NCBI RefSeq assembly: GCF_000307875.1
Contig: NZ_AJLS01000003.1
Location: forward strand, 1-64,000
Source: Neobacillus bataviensis LMG 21833
Lineage (GTDB): Bacteria > Bacillota > Bacilli > Bacillales > Cytobacillaceae
Length of the DNA: 64,000 bases
Direction of reading: 5' to 3'
Shown: positions 51,980 to 61,157 of the stretch, piece by piece
Numbering within the stretch: the stretch's first letter is position 1
Layout: each line of letters starts with the position of its first letter
Position numbers and translations under genes: made by a program
The notes under the pieces: model-generated
The model's input: only the letters and a program-made list of their open reading frames with translations
What the model was told of the DNA's origin: nothing
Database searches by the model: none

Positions 51980-52106
51980 CATTAGAAAAGCACAAGGCGC
52001 CCGCCCATCGGCGGCAAGCACAAGACGAGCCTGCCGAAAAATTGCTTTTTAACCTTTTGGACGGATTGGCTTGTGACCTCGAGCCGATGGTGCCTGGAGC
52101 TGGACA
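51980..52106 (-). repeat. Bacillaceae AGCTCCAGGC...GCTTTTCTA intergenic repeat
   Basis: Read on the minus strand the stretch opens TGTCCAGCTCCAGGCACC, contains AGCAATTTTTCGGC and a GCCGCCGATGGGCGGGCGCC segment, and ends CTTGTGCTTTTCTAAT. I recall this pattern as a widely copied, GC-rich, foldable intergenic repeat in Bacillus-type genomes. It fills most of the 225-base gap between dppA and the binding-protein gene. Confidence 0.55.
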
Positions 52107-52138
52107 TTTCTCAAAGTCAAAACTTATAAATTCAGATA

Positions 52139-52960
52139 TTATGATAATGCCGAGCCGGCCATTGAAATGACGACCCGCAGCATTTGATAACATGCCATGA
52201 TTTCATTTGCTGTAAAGGTAATGGAACTAGGAGATGTTCTCGCAACAAGCGGCGAAATATCCGCAGCATCCGCTAAGCCCGGCTGTAAAAATTCCACCTC
52301 CACATGGAATGGGGCCTTGATGGCGAAAGGCTCAATTTCACTCCGCTTACGAATCCCTGCTGCGGCCTTCTCCCGGATGATTTCCTGGGCACGAGCTGGA
52401 TGGAGATTCTGCGCCGTCGTTCGGAACACACTTTTCTTCACAATCGCAGTCTCGATATTCGGGCTGAGCGCTTTTGCTTCCAATGCCAGCAGCTGGCACC
52501 CAGATACCATCACAACAGGTACGTTGAAATGGCCGGCAATCAGGGAGTTCACACCCAATTCGCCGTATTTCACGCCATTAATGGTGATCCCCTTTACGAC
52601 CCGGCTGTCATAGCTGTGGCTTAAAATTCCATTTTCACCCGCTTGGGTATGATACCCCACGAATAGTGCGGCATCGAAGGTTTCATCAATGCCCTGCATC
52701 ATCGATAATCGTTTCGGCGATCCGATGATAAGTTCCGCCTCGGGTAATAGGCTTTCCGGAATGATGTTGCGCATCGTCCCGTGGGAATCATTGACAACAA
52801 TTTCTGTTGCGCCGGCATCCAGCGCCCCGCGAATCGCAGCATTGACTTCCTCTGTCATAAGCATTCTGGCCCGGTCATGTTCTCTGCCATCCCGCATCGT
52901 GTGTTCCATGTGGACAACACCTGAAACACCTTCAATATCAGCTGAAATAAATAGTTTCAT
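52139..52960 (-). CDS. dppA: D-aminopeptidase DppA (M55 family)
   Basis: About 273 residues. The zinc ligands are visible: Asp and Glu in MKLFISADIEGVSG, His in VVNDSHGTM, His in LFVGYHTQAG and the active-site His in ILSHSYDS. DppA of B. subtilis is a decameric D-aminopeptidase that releases D-alanine from D-Ala-D-Ala and longer D-peptides. I chose the ATG at 52960 because AGGAGAAAAAG precedes it; an earlier ATG (52990) has no such site. It lies between the D-cysteine-desulfhydrase gene and the receptor gene. Confidence 0.95.
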   Translation of the reverse strand: MKLFISADIEGVSGVVHMEHTMRDGREHDRARMLMTEEVNAAIRGALDAGATEIVVNDSHGTMRNIIPESLLPEAELIIGSPKRLSMMQGIDETFDAALFVGYHTQAGENGILSHSYDSRVVKGITINGVKYGELGVNSLIAGHFNVPVVMVSGCQLLALEAKALSPNIETAIVKKSVFRTTAQNLHPARAQEIIREKAAAGIRKRSEIEPFAIKAPFHVEVEFLQPGLADAADISPLVARTSPSSITFTANEIMACYQMLRVVISMAGSALS

Positions 52961-52997
52961 CTTTTTCTCCTTTCTAAAGAAATACTGCACGTTTCAG

Positions 52998-54011
52998 TTA
53001 GCGCTTCAGCCCGGAAAGGATGGTTTCCGCATATTGATATAACGCTGGTGAACCGCCGGTGTGAACGAACAGAACCTTTTCGCCTTCTTTAAATTGACCA
53101 GTACGAACGTAGTCGATTAACCCGGCCATGGCTTTACCCGTATACACCGGGTCAAGTAAAATCCCTTCCGTCTGTGCCACAAGCTGGACAGCCTCTATCA
53201 TTCCTTCAGTTGGAATCGCATAGCCTTGACCGACGTATTCGCCATTACAACGGATGACATTCTCGGAAATTTTGCCCGCTACATCATAATAGCTGCACAC
53301 TCTTTCTAACAGCCCGGAAATCAATTCTTCTTGGAGTTCTGTACTCCGGCTGACGTTAATGCCAAGGATGTTATGTTCATGACGGCTTCCCGAAAAGCCG
53401 AGAATTAAGCCCACTTGTGTCCCGCCGCTGCCGCTCGGGACCACGATATGATCAAAATACAGATTCTCTTGCTCTGCTTGTCTAGTAATCTCATTGGCAC
53501 AAACCGCATAGCCCAATGAGCCAATTTCATTCGAACCGCCAACGGGGATCATGTACCCTTTGCGTCCTACCTTCTGCAATTCTGCGTTTAATTCTGCCAT
53601 CGCTGAAGTCAAATCCTGCCCCGCTTGCAAAGTCTTAACCTTTTCTACACCTAATAGATGGTAAAGTAGGTTATTTCCGCTCGCCTTGTCGTTGTACGGA
53701 TGAGTTTCCGTCTCTTCTAATACAAGCTGGCATTTCAATCCTTCCTTCACGGCGGCAGCCAAGGTCAAACGGGCATGATTGGACTGGACTCCTCCGGCAG
53801 TGATTAATGTATCTGCACCTTGTTCAAGGGCATCAGCAACGAGATATTCCAGTTTTCTTGTCTTATTTCCCCCTGCCGTAAGACCAAGCAGATCATCCCG
53901 TTTGATATAAATATCTGGACCGCCTAATGCGCGCGAAAGGTGTTCCAGTTTTTCAATCGGTGTCGCGGATGGTGTATAGTTTCGTTTTGGGTATCTTTCT
54001 ACTAAATTCAT
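52998..54011 (-). CDS. D-cysteine desulfhydrase-family PLP enzyme
   Basis: A 337-residue fold-type II PLP enzyme. The canonical PLP motif LTAGGNKTRKLEYLVADAL and the substrate motif TAGGVQSNHARLTLAAA are both intact, as is VVPSGSGGTQVGL. D-cysteine desulfhydrases convert D-Cys to pyruvate, H2S and ammonia; ACC deaminases use the same scaffold. It follows dppF by 22 bases, and its own ATG has AAAGGAGGCCACC. A role in degrading D-amino acids freed by DppA is inferred. Confidence 0.9.
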   Translation of the reverse strand: MNLVERYPKRNYTPSATPIEKLEHLSRALGGPDIYIKRDDLLGLTAGGNKTRKLEYLVADALEQGADTLITAGGVQSNHARLTLAAAVKEGLKCQLVLEETETHPYNDKASGNNLLYHLLGVEKVKTLQAGQDLTSAMAELNAELQKVGRKGYMIPVGGSNEIGSLGYAVCANEITRQAEQENLYFDHIVVPSGSGGTQVGLILGFSGSRHEHNILGINVSRSTELQEELISGLLERVCSYYDVAGKISENVIRCNGEYVGQGYAIPTEGMIEAVQLVAQTEGILLDPVYTGKAMAGLIDYVRTGQFKEGEKVLFVHTGGSPALYQYAETILSGLKR

Positions 54012-54032
54012 GGTGGCCTCCTTTGAATCTTG

Positions 54033-54995
54033 TCATCTATATAAATGGCAGGCAACATAGCGATTCTCACTAACCATTTTCCACTCCGGCACAGTGGTTT
54101 TGCATTCTTCTGTCGCAAATGGGCACCTTGTGTGGAACGTGCAGCCCGATGGCGGGTTGGCAGGACTCGGAATATCGCCTTTTAAAATCATTCTCTCCCG
54201 AACGGCCCGCGGATTCGGAATCGGAACAGCCGATAACAGCGCTTTTGTATACGGGTGCAACGGCTCTTTGTATAAGGACTCTTTATCCGATAATTCCACG
54301 ATTCTCCCTAAATACATCACACCAACCCGGTCGCTGATATGCTCCACCACACTGAGGTCATGTGAGATAAACAAGTAGGTCAGATCAAATTGGCTTTGCA
54401 GGTCTTTTAGTAGGTTTAAAATTTGCGATTGAATCGATACGTCCAGGGCAGATACAGGCTCATCCGCCACAATTAATTGCGGATTCACCGCCAGTGCCCG
54501 GGCAATCCCGATCCGCTGCCGCTGTCCGCCGCTAAATTCATGCGGATATCGATCGGCAAGGGCAGCGTTTAATCCGACCACATGTAATAATTCCTCCACC
54601 CGCTGTTTCCGCTCTTCCTTTGGAAAATTATGAACGATTAATGGTTCCTCAATAATCTCGCTGACCTTCATCCTTGGGTTTAATGAAGCATAGGGGTCCT
54701 GAAACACCATTTGAAACTCTTTGCGAAGCGGTCGTAATTGCTCATCGGACAAAACGGTCAAATCGTTGCCGTTGAAAAACACCTGTCCTTCGGTTGGGTC
54801 AATCAACCGCATAATCATTCGGCCTGTTGTCGACTTCCCGCAGCCGCTTTCCCCCACAAGACCCAATGTTTCGCCTTTTTCAATCGTGAACGAAAGCCCG
54901 TCGACCGCTTTGACTATTTCCGTTTTCTTGGTAAACATTCCTTTATTTACAGTAAAATGCTTTTTTAAATTTTTCACCTCAACTAACGGGCTCAT
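54033..54995 (-). CDS. dppF: Peptide ABC transporter ATPase DppF
   Basis: About 320 residues. Walker [18 protein letters not shown], the Q-loop in [14 protein letters not shown], signature [17 protein letters not shown] and Walker [13 protein letters not shown] are complete. The C-terminal oligopeptide/dipeptide domain has the Cys set [14 protein letters not shown], as in DppF/OppF. It energises peptide uptake. Start at 54995 shares one base with the dppD stop (TGATG) and has AAGGAGGCGCAG upstream, so translation is coupled. Confidence 0.93.
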   Translation of the reverse strand: MSPLVEVKNLKKHFTVNKGMFTKKTEIVKAVDGLSFTIEKGETLGLVGESGCGKSTTGRMIMRLIDPTEGQVFFNGNDLTVLSDEQLRPLRKEFQMVFQDPYASLNPRMKVSEIIEEPLIVHNFPKEERKQRVEELLHVVGLNAALADRYPHEFSGGQRQRIGIARALAVNPQLIVADEPVSALDVSIQSQILNLLKDLQSQFDLTYLFISHDLSVVEHISDRVGVMYLGRIVELSDKESLYKEPLHPYTKALLSAVPIPNPRAVRERMILKGDIPSPANPPSGCTFHTRCPFATEECKTTVPEWKMVSENRYVACHLYR

Positions 54996-55978
54996 CACTG
55001 CGCCTCCTTCTCTTCGTAAAGCCAACAGCGTGCGGTGTGATTCTCATCAAGAGCTTTTAATTCCGGCTCCCTTTCCCAGCACTCTTTCATGGCATTCGGA
55101 CAGCGTGGTGCAAACTTACACCCTTTTGGCATTTCATCTGGTGCAGGAACGTTTCCGGAAATGGAGGCAAGCCGTACATTCTTGACACCTAGCTTTGGGA
55201 TAGAGTCTAATAGCCCTTTTGTGTATGGGTGTTTTGGATTTTCAAAAATCGTATAGACATCCGACTCCTCCACGACTTTCCCAGCATACATGATGACAAC
55301 GCGGTCACACATCTCAGCCACCACACCGAGGTCGTGGGTAATCAGTAAAATGGATGAATTATTTTCCTTGCGAATCTCCCGCATCAAATCCAATATTTGC
55401 GCCTGGATAGTCACATCGAGTGCCGTAGTCGGTTCATCCGCAATCAATAATTTAGGCTGGCATGACATCGCCATCGCAATCATCACACGCTGCCGCATTC
55501 CACCTGATAATTGATGAGGATATTCATTCATAATCTCCTGAGCCCTCGGGATTCCGACCAGCTCCAACATATGGATTGCGTGTCCTTTTGCTTCCTGTTG
55601 ATTTTTTTTCAGATGCAATTGGATGACTTCTACAAGCTGTTTCCCGATCGTGTAAACCGGGTTAAGTGACGTCATCGGCTCTTGAAAAATCATCGCAATT
55701 TCATTTCCGCGGATAGCGCGCATTTCTTTTTCCGACAGCTTTATCAAATCCCTGCCTTCAAATTCAATCTCACCACCGACAATCTTACCAGGTGTATCCT
55801 TTAAAATCCGCATAATCGAAAGGGAGGTAACACTCTTGCCACAGCCAGATTCGCCGACGATTCCCACTACTTCCCCTTCACCAACCTTGATGGTTACCCC
55901 ATCAACGGCTTTGACCACTCGTTGGTCACTGAAAAAGTGTGTCCTTAATTCCTTTATTTCAAGAAGCGCCTTGCTCAT
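54995..55978 (-). CDS. dppD: Peptide ABC transporter ATPase DppD
   Basis: About 327 residues with Walker [19 protein letters not shown], signature [17 protein letters not shown], Walker [13 protein letters not shown] and the C-terminal [14 protein letters not shown] motif of DppD/OppD. It pairs with DppF to drive the importer. I chose the ATG at 55978 because AGGAGGG lies nine bases upstream. The gene follows dppC by about 17 bases. Confidence 0.93.
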   Translation of the reverse strand: MSKALLEIKELRTHFFSDQRVVKAVDGVTIKVGEGEVVGIVGESGCGKSVTSLSIMRILKDTPGKIVGGEIEFEGRDLIKLSEKEMRAIRGNEIAMIFQEPMTSLNPVYTIGKQLVEVIQLHLKKNQQEAKGHAIHMLELVGIPRAQEIMNEYPHQLSGGMRQRVMIAMAMSCQPKLLIADEPTTALDVTIQAQILDLMREIRKENNSSILLITHDLGVVAEMCDRVVIMYAGKVVEESDVYTIFENPKHPYTKGLLDSIPKLGVKNVRLASISGNVPAPDEMPKGCKFAPRCPNAMKECWEREPELKALDENHTARCWLYEEKEAQ

Positions 55979-55995
55979 TCTCCGCTTCCCTCCTA

Positions 55996-56904
55996 TCAAT
56001 CTTTAATTTTCGGGTCGAGAGTATCACGCAGGCCATCGCCTAATAGATTAAAAGCCAAGACGGTTAAAAAAATGATGAGACCCGGAAATAAAATCATGTG
56101 CGGAGCCGTATCGATGTAATCACGGCCTGTACTTAGCATCGCTCCCCATTCGGGTGATGGCGGCTGTGCTCCTAAGCCAAGAAAACTTAAACTAGCAGCT
56201 GTTAAAATAGCCGTTCCAATTTTCATGGTAAAATAAACAATAATACTTGAGATGGTACTTGGAAAAATGTGTTTCCAAATGATACGCCTTGGCTTTGCAC
56301 CAATCGACCGAGTTGCTTCAACATAAAGGGTCGACATGGCCGTCAGCGTGCTAGAACGAACGATTCTAGCAAAGGTCGGAACACCAAAGATTGCTACAGC
56401 AATGACAACATTCTCAAGTCCCGGTCCTAGAATAGCAATAATACCAATCGCCAATAAAATCCCCGGAAAGGCAAACAGGATATCGCAAAATCTCATAATA
56501 AGTCCGTCAATCCATTTCCCATAATACCCACTGATTAGTCCGAGCAGCGTTCCAATGGCCGCCCCAATGAAAACGGAGAAAAGTCCAACAAATAATGAAA
56601 TTCTCGTCCCGGCAATGATTCGGCTAAAAATATCACGCCCGAATGAATCAGTTCCCGCTAAATGCTTGAGCGAGGGGCCCTGAAGCACCTGTGTGTAATC
56701 CGGCTGATCAATTTTGTACGGAACAATATACGGCCCAATAATGGCTAAAATAATTAAAATCGCAACAAAGATTGCGGAAATGAAAGCCAATCTTTGCTTT
56801 TTAAACTTCCTCCAAAATTCAAAAAGGGGTGATGCAGTGGGCCTTTTTGTAGGAGGACTGGAAGGTGAAATGTTCAGAATTTCCTTTTCCTCAAGTGCTG
56901 GCAT
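55996..56904 (-). CDS. dppC: Peptide ABC transporter permease DppC
   Basis: A 302-residue permease with an N-terminal tail, six membrane helices and the EAA loop (YVEATRSIGAKPRRIIWKHIFP). HLAGTDSFGRDIFSRIIAG near residue 78 is characteristic of DppC/OppC. It forms the channel with DppB in the cytoplasmic membrane. GGGGGTATTAAC precedes the ATG, 12 bases past the dppB stop. Confidence 0.92.
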   Translation of the reverse strand: MPALEEKEILNISPSSPPTKRPTASPLFEFWRKFKKQRLAFISAIFVAILIILAIIGPYIVPYKIDQPDYTQVLQGPSLKHLAGTDSFGRDIFSRIIAGTRISLFVGLFSVFIGAAIGTLLGLISGYYGKWIDGLIMRFCDILFAFPGILLAIGIIAILGPGLENVVIAVAIFGVPTFARIVRSSTLTAMSTLYVEATRSIGAKPRRIIWKHIFPSTISSIIVYFTMKIGTAILTAASLSFLGLGAQPPSPEWGAMLSTGRDYIDTAPHMILFPGLIIFLTVLAFNLLGDGLRDTLDPKIKD

Positions 56905-56916
56905 GTTAATACCCCC

Positions 56917-57837
56917 TTACTCATAACGAATTTTTGGATTGAGAAAACCATACAGCAGGTCAACAAATAAATTAATTAAGATAAACTCAACCGAAAACAA
57001 AAGCATTTCCGCTTGAATAACGGGATAGTCACGAAAATTGACGGAATCAATCAACAGTCTGCCAAGACCTGGCCAGCTAAACACCGTTTCAATGACAACG
57101 GAGCCGCCTAATAGAAAACCAAATTGCAAACCGGTCATGGTGACTACGGGAATCAAGGCATTTTTCAACGCATGCCCCCATACGACGTTCCCTTCCGTTA
57201 ATCCTTTAGACCTTGCCGTCCGAATATAATCTTCTCTTAACACGTCCAATACAGAAGAGCGCGAAAAGCGGGCAATAACCGCCGCTACCCCTGTACCGAG
57301 CGTAATCGAGGGTAAAATATAGCTTTTCCAGGATTCCAATCCTCCCGTTGGCAGCCATCCTAGCTTAACGGAGAAAATTTGAATCAGCACTAGACCAAGC
57401 CAAAACGATGGTAAGGAAAGGCCGGAAACAGCACCAAACATCCCTGCATAATCCTGCCATTTATTTCTTTTCTTCGCTGAAACGATGCCAATCACCAGGC
57501 CAATGATAACGGCCCAGATCATGCTCCAAAAGGTCAGCCAAAAGGTAGGCATAAATCGGGAACCAATTTCATCCATCACGAATTGTTTTGTCCGAAGTGA
57601 ATTGCCAAAATCCCCTTGCAGCATATTTCCCATATAGGTTAGATATTGCTCATACAGCGGTTTATCCAGACCAAGTTCTATTCTTTTCAAATTAATATCT
57701 TCTATCGTTGCCTTGGGTCCTGCTATTAATCTAGCGGGATCCCCAGGAATCATATGTACAAATAAAAAGATAAAAATAGTTACAAAAAATAGTATCGGTA
57801 TCATCATGAACAGACGTTTTACTAGATATCGTACCAT
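56917..57837 (-). CDS. dppB: Peptide ABC transporter permease DppB
   Basis: A 306-residue permease opening [34 protein letters not shown], the DppB/OppB N-terminus, with EAA loop [28 protein letters not shown]. First gene of the 12-kb operon. GGAGGAAGGGG precedes the ATG. A promoter is proposed at 57948-57976, and repeat copy 2 lies further upstream. Confidence 0.92.
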   Translation of the reverse strand: MVRYLVKRLFMMIPILFFVTIFIFLFVHMIPGDPARLIAGPKATIEDINLKRIELGLDKPLYEQYLTYMGNMLQGDFGNSLRTKQFVMDEIGSRFMPTFWLTFWSMIWAVIIGLVIGIVSAKKRNKWQDYAGMFGAVSGLSLPSFWLGLVLIQIFSVKLGWLPTGGLESWKSYILPSITLGTGVAAVIARFSRSSVLDVLREDYIRTARSKGLTEGNVVWGHALKNALIPVVTMTGLQFGFLLGGSVVIETVFSWPGLGRLLIDSVNFRDYPVIQAEMLLFSVEFILINLFVDLLYGFLNPKIRYE

Positions 57838-57947
57838 TGAACCCCTTCCTCCTTACTTGTTGTTCTAATAACTGATCAATCGAATCCTATTACTGATTCT
57901 CTTAATAATTATTTTTTATTATTATGATTTTTTATTATTATTAGAAT

Positions 57948-57976
57948 ATTATATTATTACAAAAATACAAATACAA
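57948..57976 (-). promoter_or_regulatory. Candidate promoter of the D-peptide operon
   Basis: On the minus strand TTGTAT (57971-57976), a 17-base spacer and TATAAT (57948-57953) lie 110 bases before dppB in a very AT-rich stretch. The -35 is weak (3 of 6). The promoter-like site in repeat copy 2 (58346-58374) is an alternative. Confidence 0.4.
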
Positions 57977-58239
57977 CAAAATAGTACAAATTATCTAAAA
58001 AATTTTAGGCAATTCCACGGTTTGCTTTGGTAGAAGTTAACACTTTGAGGGGAAATCAGACAAACTACGTATATATATATTTGAAAAAATAGGGACTAAA
58101 CCTATTTCGATTACGAATTGTCAACGGTTGGATAGGGCAACGCGGAGGAGGTGCTCATCCATTCTGAGCCTTCTACGGGTGTAAAAATTAGAGTGGCAGT
58201 GGCCGGGCGGTTTTCACTAGTTATTTCCAAATCGACTTC

Positions 58240-58640
58240 CGATAAACTTCACACCTCTAAAATCACCTAACTCCCTCTTTAACAACAAAATCAACCATGC
58301 CAATCAATCGTTTGATTAGCCAGAAATATACCAATTAATCGTTTGATTAATTATGGCCCAAACCCTTATGTCAAAAGATCTCAGGCCAATTTTTCCGAAA
58401 AATTTCTGTCGATGATTAGTCTCCATCTTCGACAACGAACTTCAATAGTAATCTATAAAAACGATTAACCTACAAAAATTTCCCCGTTTTGATATTAAAC
58501 AAACGATTGGTTAAAACTACCCCCACCACCGATAAATAGAGGGTTTCCAAAGTAAAATGCCTCGAAATATGTCACCAACTATACCCGTCGATTTTTCTTA
58601 CAATCATCAACCTACGTTCGATGAAGCAAGTGAACCATCT
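58240..58640. repeat. About 400-bp direct repeat, copy 2
   Basis: Direct repeat of 45031-45432 with almost equal length. On the minus strand it carries TTGACA (58369-58374), 17 bases, ATTAAT (58346-58351), overlapped by the dyad ATTAATC-AAAC-GATTAAT, with a second AATCAAACGATT-type site near 58305 and a third near 58500. It precedes the D-peptide operon on the same strand. From 57977 to 58239 and 58641 to 58805 nothing else is evident. Confidence 0.8.
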
Positions 58641-58805
58641 TCACACATCCCCCATGCAGCCATTCCCATTCAAAGGTTTCACCATCAATTGGCGAGTTTC
58701 TTTATTAGGAATACAATAACCATATTTATATAAAACCTCACATATTTGAGATAAAACTCACTCCCTTTTAAATAAGATGCCTCGTCCTTAATCGAGTAAC
58801 CAGCA

Positions 58806-58879
58806 AAAGTAAATAAGCGGAAATTTTTCGGTTAAATGCAAAATAGAGCTCGTTTTGGGGTAAATAAGGGGAGATTTTA
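58806..58879. repeat. Two GTAAATAAGSGGA units beside the IS element
   Basis: GTAAATAAGCGGAAATTTTT at 58809 and GTAAATAAGGGGAGATTTTA at 58860 are 51 bp apart, ending at the IS left end. They resemble the CGGA/TCCG units inside the MITE-like elements. Confidence 0.45.
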
Positions 58880-58988
58880 GTCAAGTCCTAAATATTGTGT
58901 AAATTTGAAAACAATGTCGACTATACCTATTTATTGAGCTACTCACTTGGGTTAAACGGCTTATTCCTCCTTAACATTTTTCGAGCGT

Positions 58989-59090
58989 TACTTCCATGGG
59001 TTTCAATCTCCATATCCAGTCAAGGGTGTCAAAGGCGGTTTTTCCTTTGATAGCCTTGACTGGATATGGAATAATCCATAAATGGAAGTA
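58989..59090. repeat. Long hairpin downstream of the transposase gene
   Basis: TACTTCCAT...CCATATCCAGTCAAGG and its reverse complement flank a second inner stem TCAAAGG / CCTTTGA. The structure spans about 100 bases between the IS256 left end and the transposase stop. It is not part of the usual IS256 plan and may protect against, or terminate, transcription. Confidence 0.7.
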
Positions 59091-59109
59091 CGTTGAAAAT
59101 TAAATACAG

Positions 59110-60276
59110 CTACCTTTTAATAGATTTTTGCTTTGAATAAATGGTCTCTTGATAGTGCATTAAAACAGCTCCGACTAAACGGAAAGCAGATTGTGTATTT
59201 GGAAAGATACGTATAACTTTTTCTCTTCTTCGGACTTCCTGATTTAAACGCTCAAGAGAATTAGTACTACGGATATGACAACGCATGTCCTCTGGGTGTT
59301 CCATGTATTGAATGGTATCTTCGAATCCTTCATCTAATATTGTTAGAGCTTGTTCGTATTTAGGATCATCTCCAAACTGCGCCATCAGTTCATCCTTAAA
59401 TTTCCGCATATCCTCAATTGTGACTGCATCAAAAACACGCTTAATCATCATACGTATTTCATCTGATCCCTTTTTTGGCAGCTTTTCTATGATATTACGT
59501 TTAAAATGGACGTTACACCTTTGCCAGCTAGTCCCAATAAATTCACGTAGAATCGCTTTTTGAAGCCCTTGGTGAGCATCTGAAATGACTAGCTTTGGGG
59601 ATTGAAGGCCACGGGATTTAAGTTGTTGGAGAAAGCGACTCCAACTTTCAAAACTTTCAGCATGATCTACATGTAAACCAAGTATTTCACGTTTTTTGTT
59701 GTCTGTAATAGCTGTGGCAATATAAACAGCCTTAGAGATGACACGATGATGTTCACGAACTTTTATATACATTGCATCTACAAAAACAAAAGGATAATAC
59801 CTTAAATTTAAGGGCCGTTTGGCCCAATCATTGATAATAGGATCAAGCTTCTGAGTAAGTGAAGCAACAAACGATTTTGAGATACTTTCACCACAAAGTT
59901 GTTCCACGATATGTGTAACTTTGCGTGTAGAAACGCCATTGATAACCATCTCAAGCATAGAGAGAACTAATGCTTGGTCACACCGAGAGTATTTCTCAAA
60001 AACTGAAGGTGAGAATTCACCATTACGAGTTCTAGGAACCTTAAGATTTATTTTACCGATACTCATTGTTAATTCACGTTCATAGTAGCCATTACGGTAG
60101 TCACGACGCTCATTAGAGCGTTCATATGCAGCTGCGTGTAAATAATCATCTCTTTCTTTCTCCATGTATTCATTCAAAACCAGAACAACAGCTAATTTAA
60201 CAACTGTGTCTATATTTGAATTCATTACTGATTCTTTTAAAAGATCCATATCTAGGCTAAACTGTAATTGGGTCAT
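59110..60276 (-). CDS. IS256-family transposase
   Basis: About 388 residues, apparently intact. The DDE triad is readable: Asp in FVFVDAMYIKVREH, Asp in PKLVISDAHQGLQKAI and Glu in STNSLERLNQEVRRREKVIRIFPN; CNVHFKRNIIEKLP is the family C/H motif. It catalyses cut and paste or copy-out of the element. Start at 60276 has AGAGGAATAAGA upstream. Its 5' end faces the padR gene. Confidence 0.93.
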   Translation of the reverse strand: MTQLQFSLDMDLLKESVMNSNIDTVVKLAVVLVLNEYMEKERDDYLHAAAYERSNERRDYRNGYYERELTMSIGKINLKVPRTRNGEFSPSVFEKYSRCDQALVLSMLEMVINGVSTRKVTHIVEQLCGESISKSFVASLTQKLDPIINDWAKRPLNLRYYPFVFVDAMYIKVREHHRVISKAVYIATAITDNKKREILGLHVDHAESFESWSRFLQQLKSRGLQSPKLVISDAHQGLQKAILREFIGTSWQRCNVHFKRNIIEKLPKKGSDEIRMMIKRVFDAVTIEDMRKFKDELMAQFGDDPKYEQALTILDEGFEDTIQYMEHPEDMRCHIRSTNSLERLNQEVRRREKVIRIFPNTQSAFRLVGAVLMHYQETIYSKQKSIKR

Positions 60277-60464
60277 TCTTATTCCTCTTCTCATTGTTTA
60301 TCGTCGTTGAAAACATTGTTTCCAAGAAGGATAAAAATGACCCCTTTCTTTTTACACAATTATAAGGACTTAATCCAAAGCAGTTTGTGGTAAGTCCTCA
60401 ATTGACTACAAATAAAATTTACGAGAGAATATATAAAGAATGTATGAAAGAAAGGAGGATTTCA

Positions 60465-60983
60465 GTGGAACATCGCTCACTAATTCTGCTTGGATTACTC
60501 ATGGGACAAAGTCAACATGGATATCAAATTAATGAATTTATCGAAAGAAACTTAAGTACAGTTACAGATATGAAAAAGCCTACTGCATATGCCGCTCTGG
60601 ATAAACTAAATCAAAAGGGTCTTATAGATATTCAGCTAGAGCAAGAAGGAAATAGACCCACCCGAAAAGTGTACTCTATAAATGAAAATGGCCGAAACTA
60701 TTTTTATAAATTATTATTGGATAATCTGTCCTCTGCAGAAAGTGTTAATTATCAAGGAGATATTGGGTTAATGTTTATTGATTTTCTCCCAATGGATAAA
60801 GCAATACCGGCCTTGAAAGAACGATTAATGAAAAACAGGAAATTAATAGATCTATTTAACCAGACTCCAGCACATGGAATACGAACCGGTGTTAATCTTG
60901 CAGTCGAACATAAAATTACAATGTTAGAAGCAGAAGTTACCTTTCTTGAAAAAACCATTCATCATCTTCTTCATTCGGATTAA
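60465..60983 (+). CDS. PadR-family transcriptional regulator
   Basis: About 172 residues. The N-terminal PadR winged helix reads LILLGLLMGQSQHGYQINEFIERNLSTVTDMKKPTAYAALDKLNQKGLID, followed by a helical C-terminal domain. PadR proteins repress nearby detoxification genes. The GTG at 60465 has AAAGGAGGATTTCA upstream; the frame-opening ATG at 60387 has no ribosome site. It lies 94 bases from the IS end and upstream of an ABC exporter, its likely target. Confidence 0.9.
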   Translation: MEHRSLILLGLLMGQSQHGYQINEFIERNLSTVTDMKKPTAYAALDKLNQKGLIDIQLEQEGNRPTRKVYSINENGRNYFYKLLLDNLSSAESVNYQGDIGLMFIDFLPMDKAIPALKERLMKNRKLIDLFNQTPAHGIRTGVNLAVEHKITMLEAEVTFLEKTIHHLLHSD

Positions 60984-61002
60984 ATTTTTTAATCAGATGA
61001 TT

Positions 61003-61036
61003 CAAAGGAACCCACCGAGGGTTCCCTTTTTATTTA
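61003..61036 (+). terminator. Intrinsic terminator after padR
   Basis: GGAACCC / GGGTTCC stem with loop ACCGA followed by CTTTTTATT. It separates padR from the exporter promoter. Confidence 0.88.
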
Positions 61037-61077
61037 AATTTCAAAAAAATAACCATATTTTAATTATATAATCACGA

Positions 61078-61130
61078 TTGACTATTCAGCATATAACTAA
61101 TATACTTTTATTAGTCACGCGTGACTAATA
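61078..61130 (+). promoter_or_regulatory. Promoter and palindromic operator of the exporter
   Basis: TTGACT (61078-61083), a 17-base spacer and TATACT (61101-61106) form a strong sigma-A promoter. A perfect 22-bp palindrome, core TTAGTCACGCGTGACTAA, covers 61109-61130, right over the start point. Binding of the PadR protein there would block transcription. Confidence 0.85.
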
Positions 61131-61157
61131 CTATCTACAATAAAGGAGTGTCATACA

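Larger units (their letters stand above)
58883..60371 (-). mobile_element. IS256-family insertion sequence
   Basis: About 1.49 kb. The ends are matching inverted repeats AAGTCCTAAATATTGTGTAAA (left, about 58883) and, read inward, AAGTCCTTATAATTGTGTAAA (right, ending at 60371), the IS256-type terminal pattern. It holds one intact transposase gene. I see no clear 8-9 bp target duplication, so the insertion is old or one flank was rearranged. Confidence 0.85.

Noticed and set aside
51969..52193. 74-codon frame over the gap between dppA and the binding-protein gene
   Set aside because: It coincides with the GC-rich foldable repeat and has no ribosome site; its composition follows the repeat, not a protein.
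45031..58640. The D-peptide operon as a composite transposon bounded by the 400-bp repeats
   Set aside because: The repeats encode no transposase, lack terminal inverted repeats and target duplications, and are too diverged from each other for a recent joint move; a regulatory role fits better.
58880..60374. Target-site duplication of the IS256 element
   Set aside because: The 8-9 bases next to each end do not match under any choice of boundary I tried.
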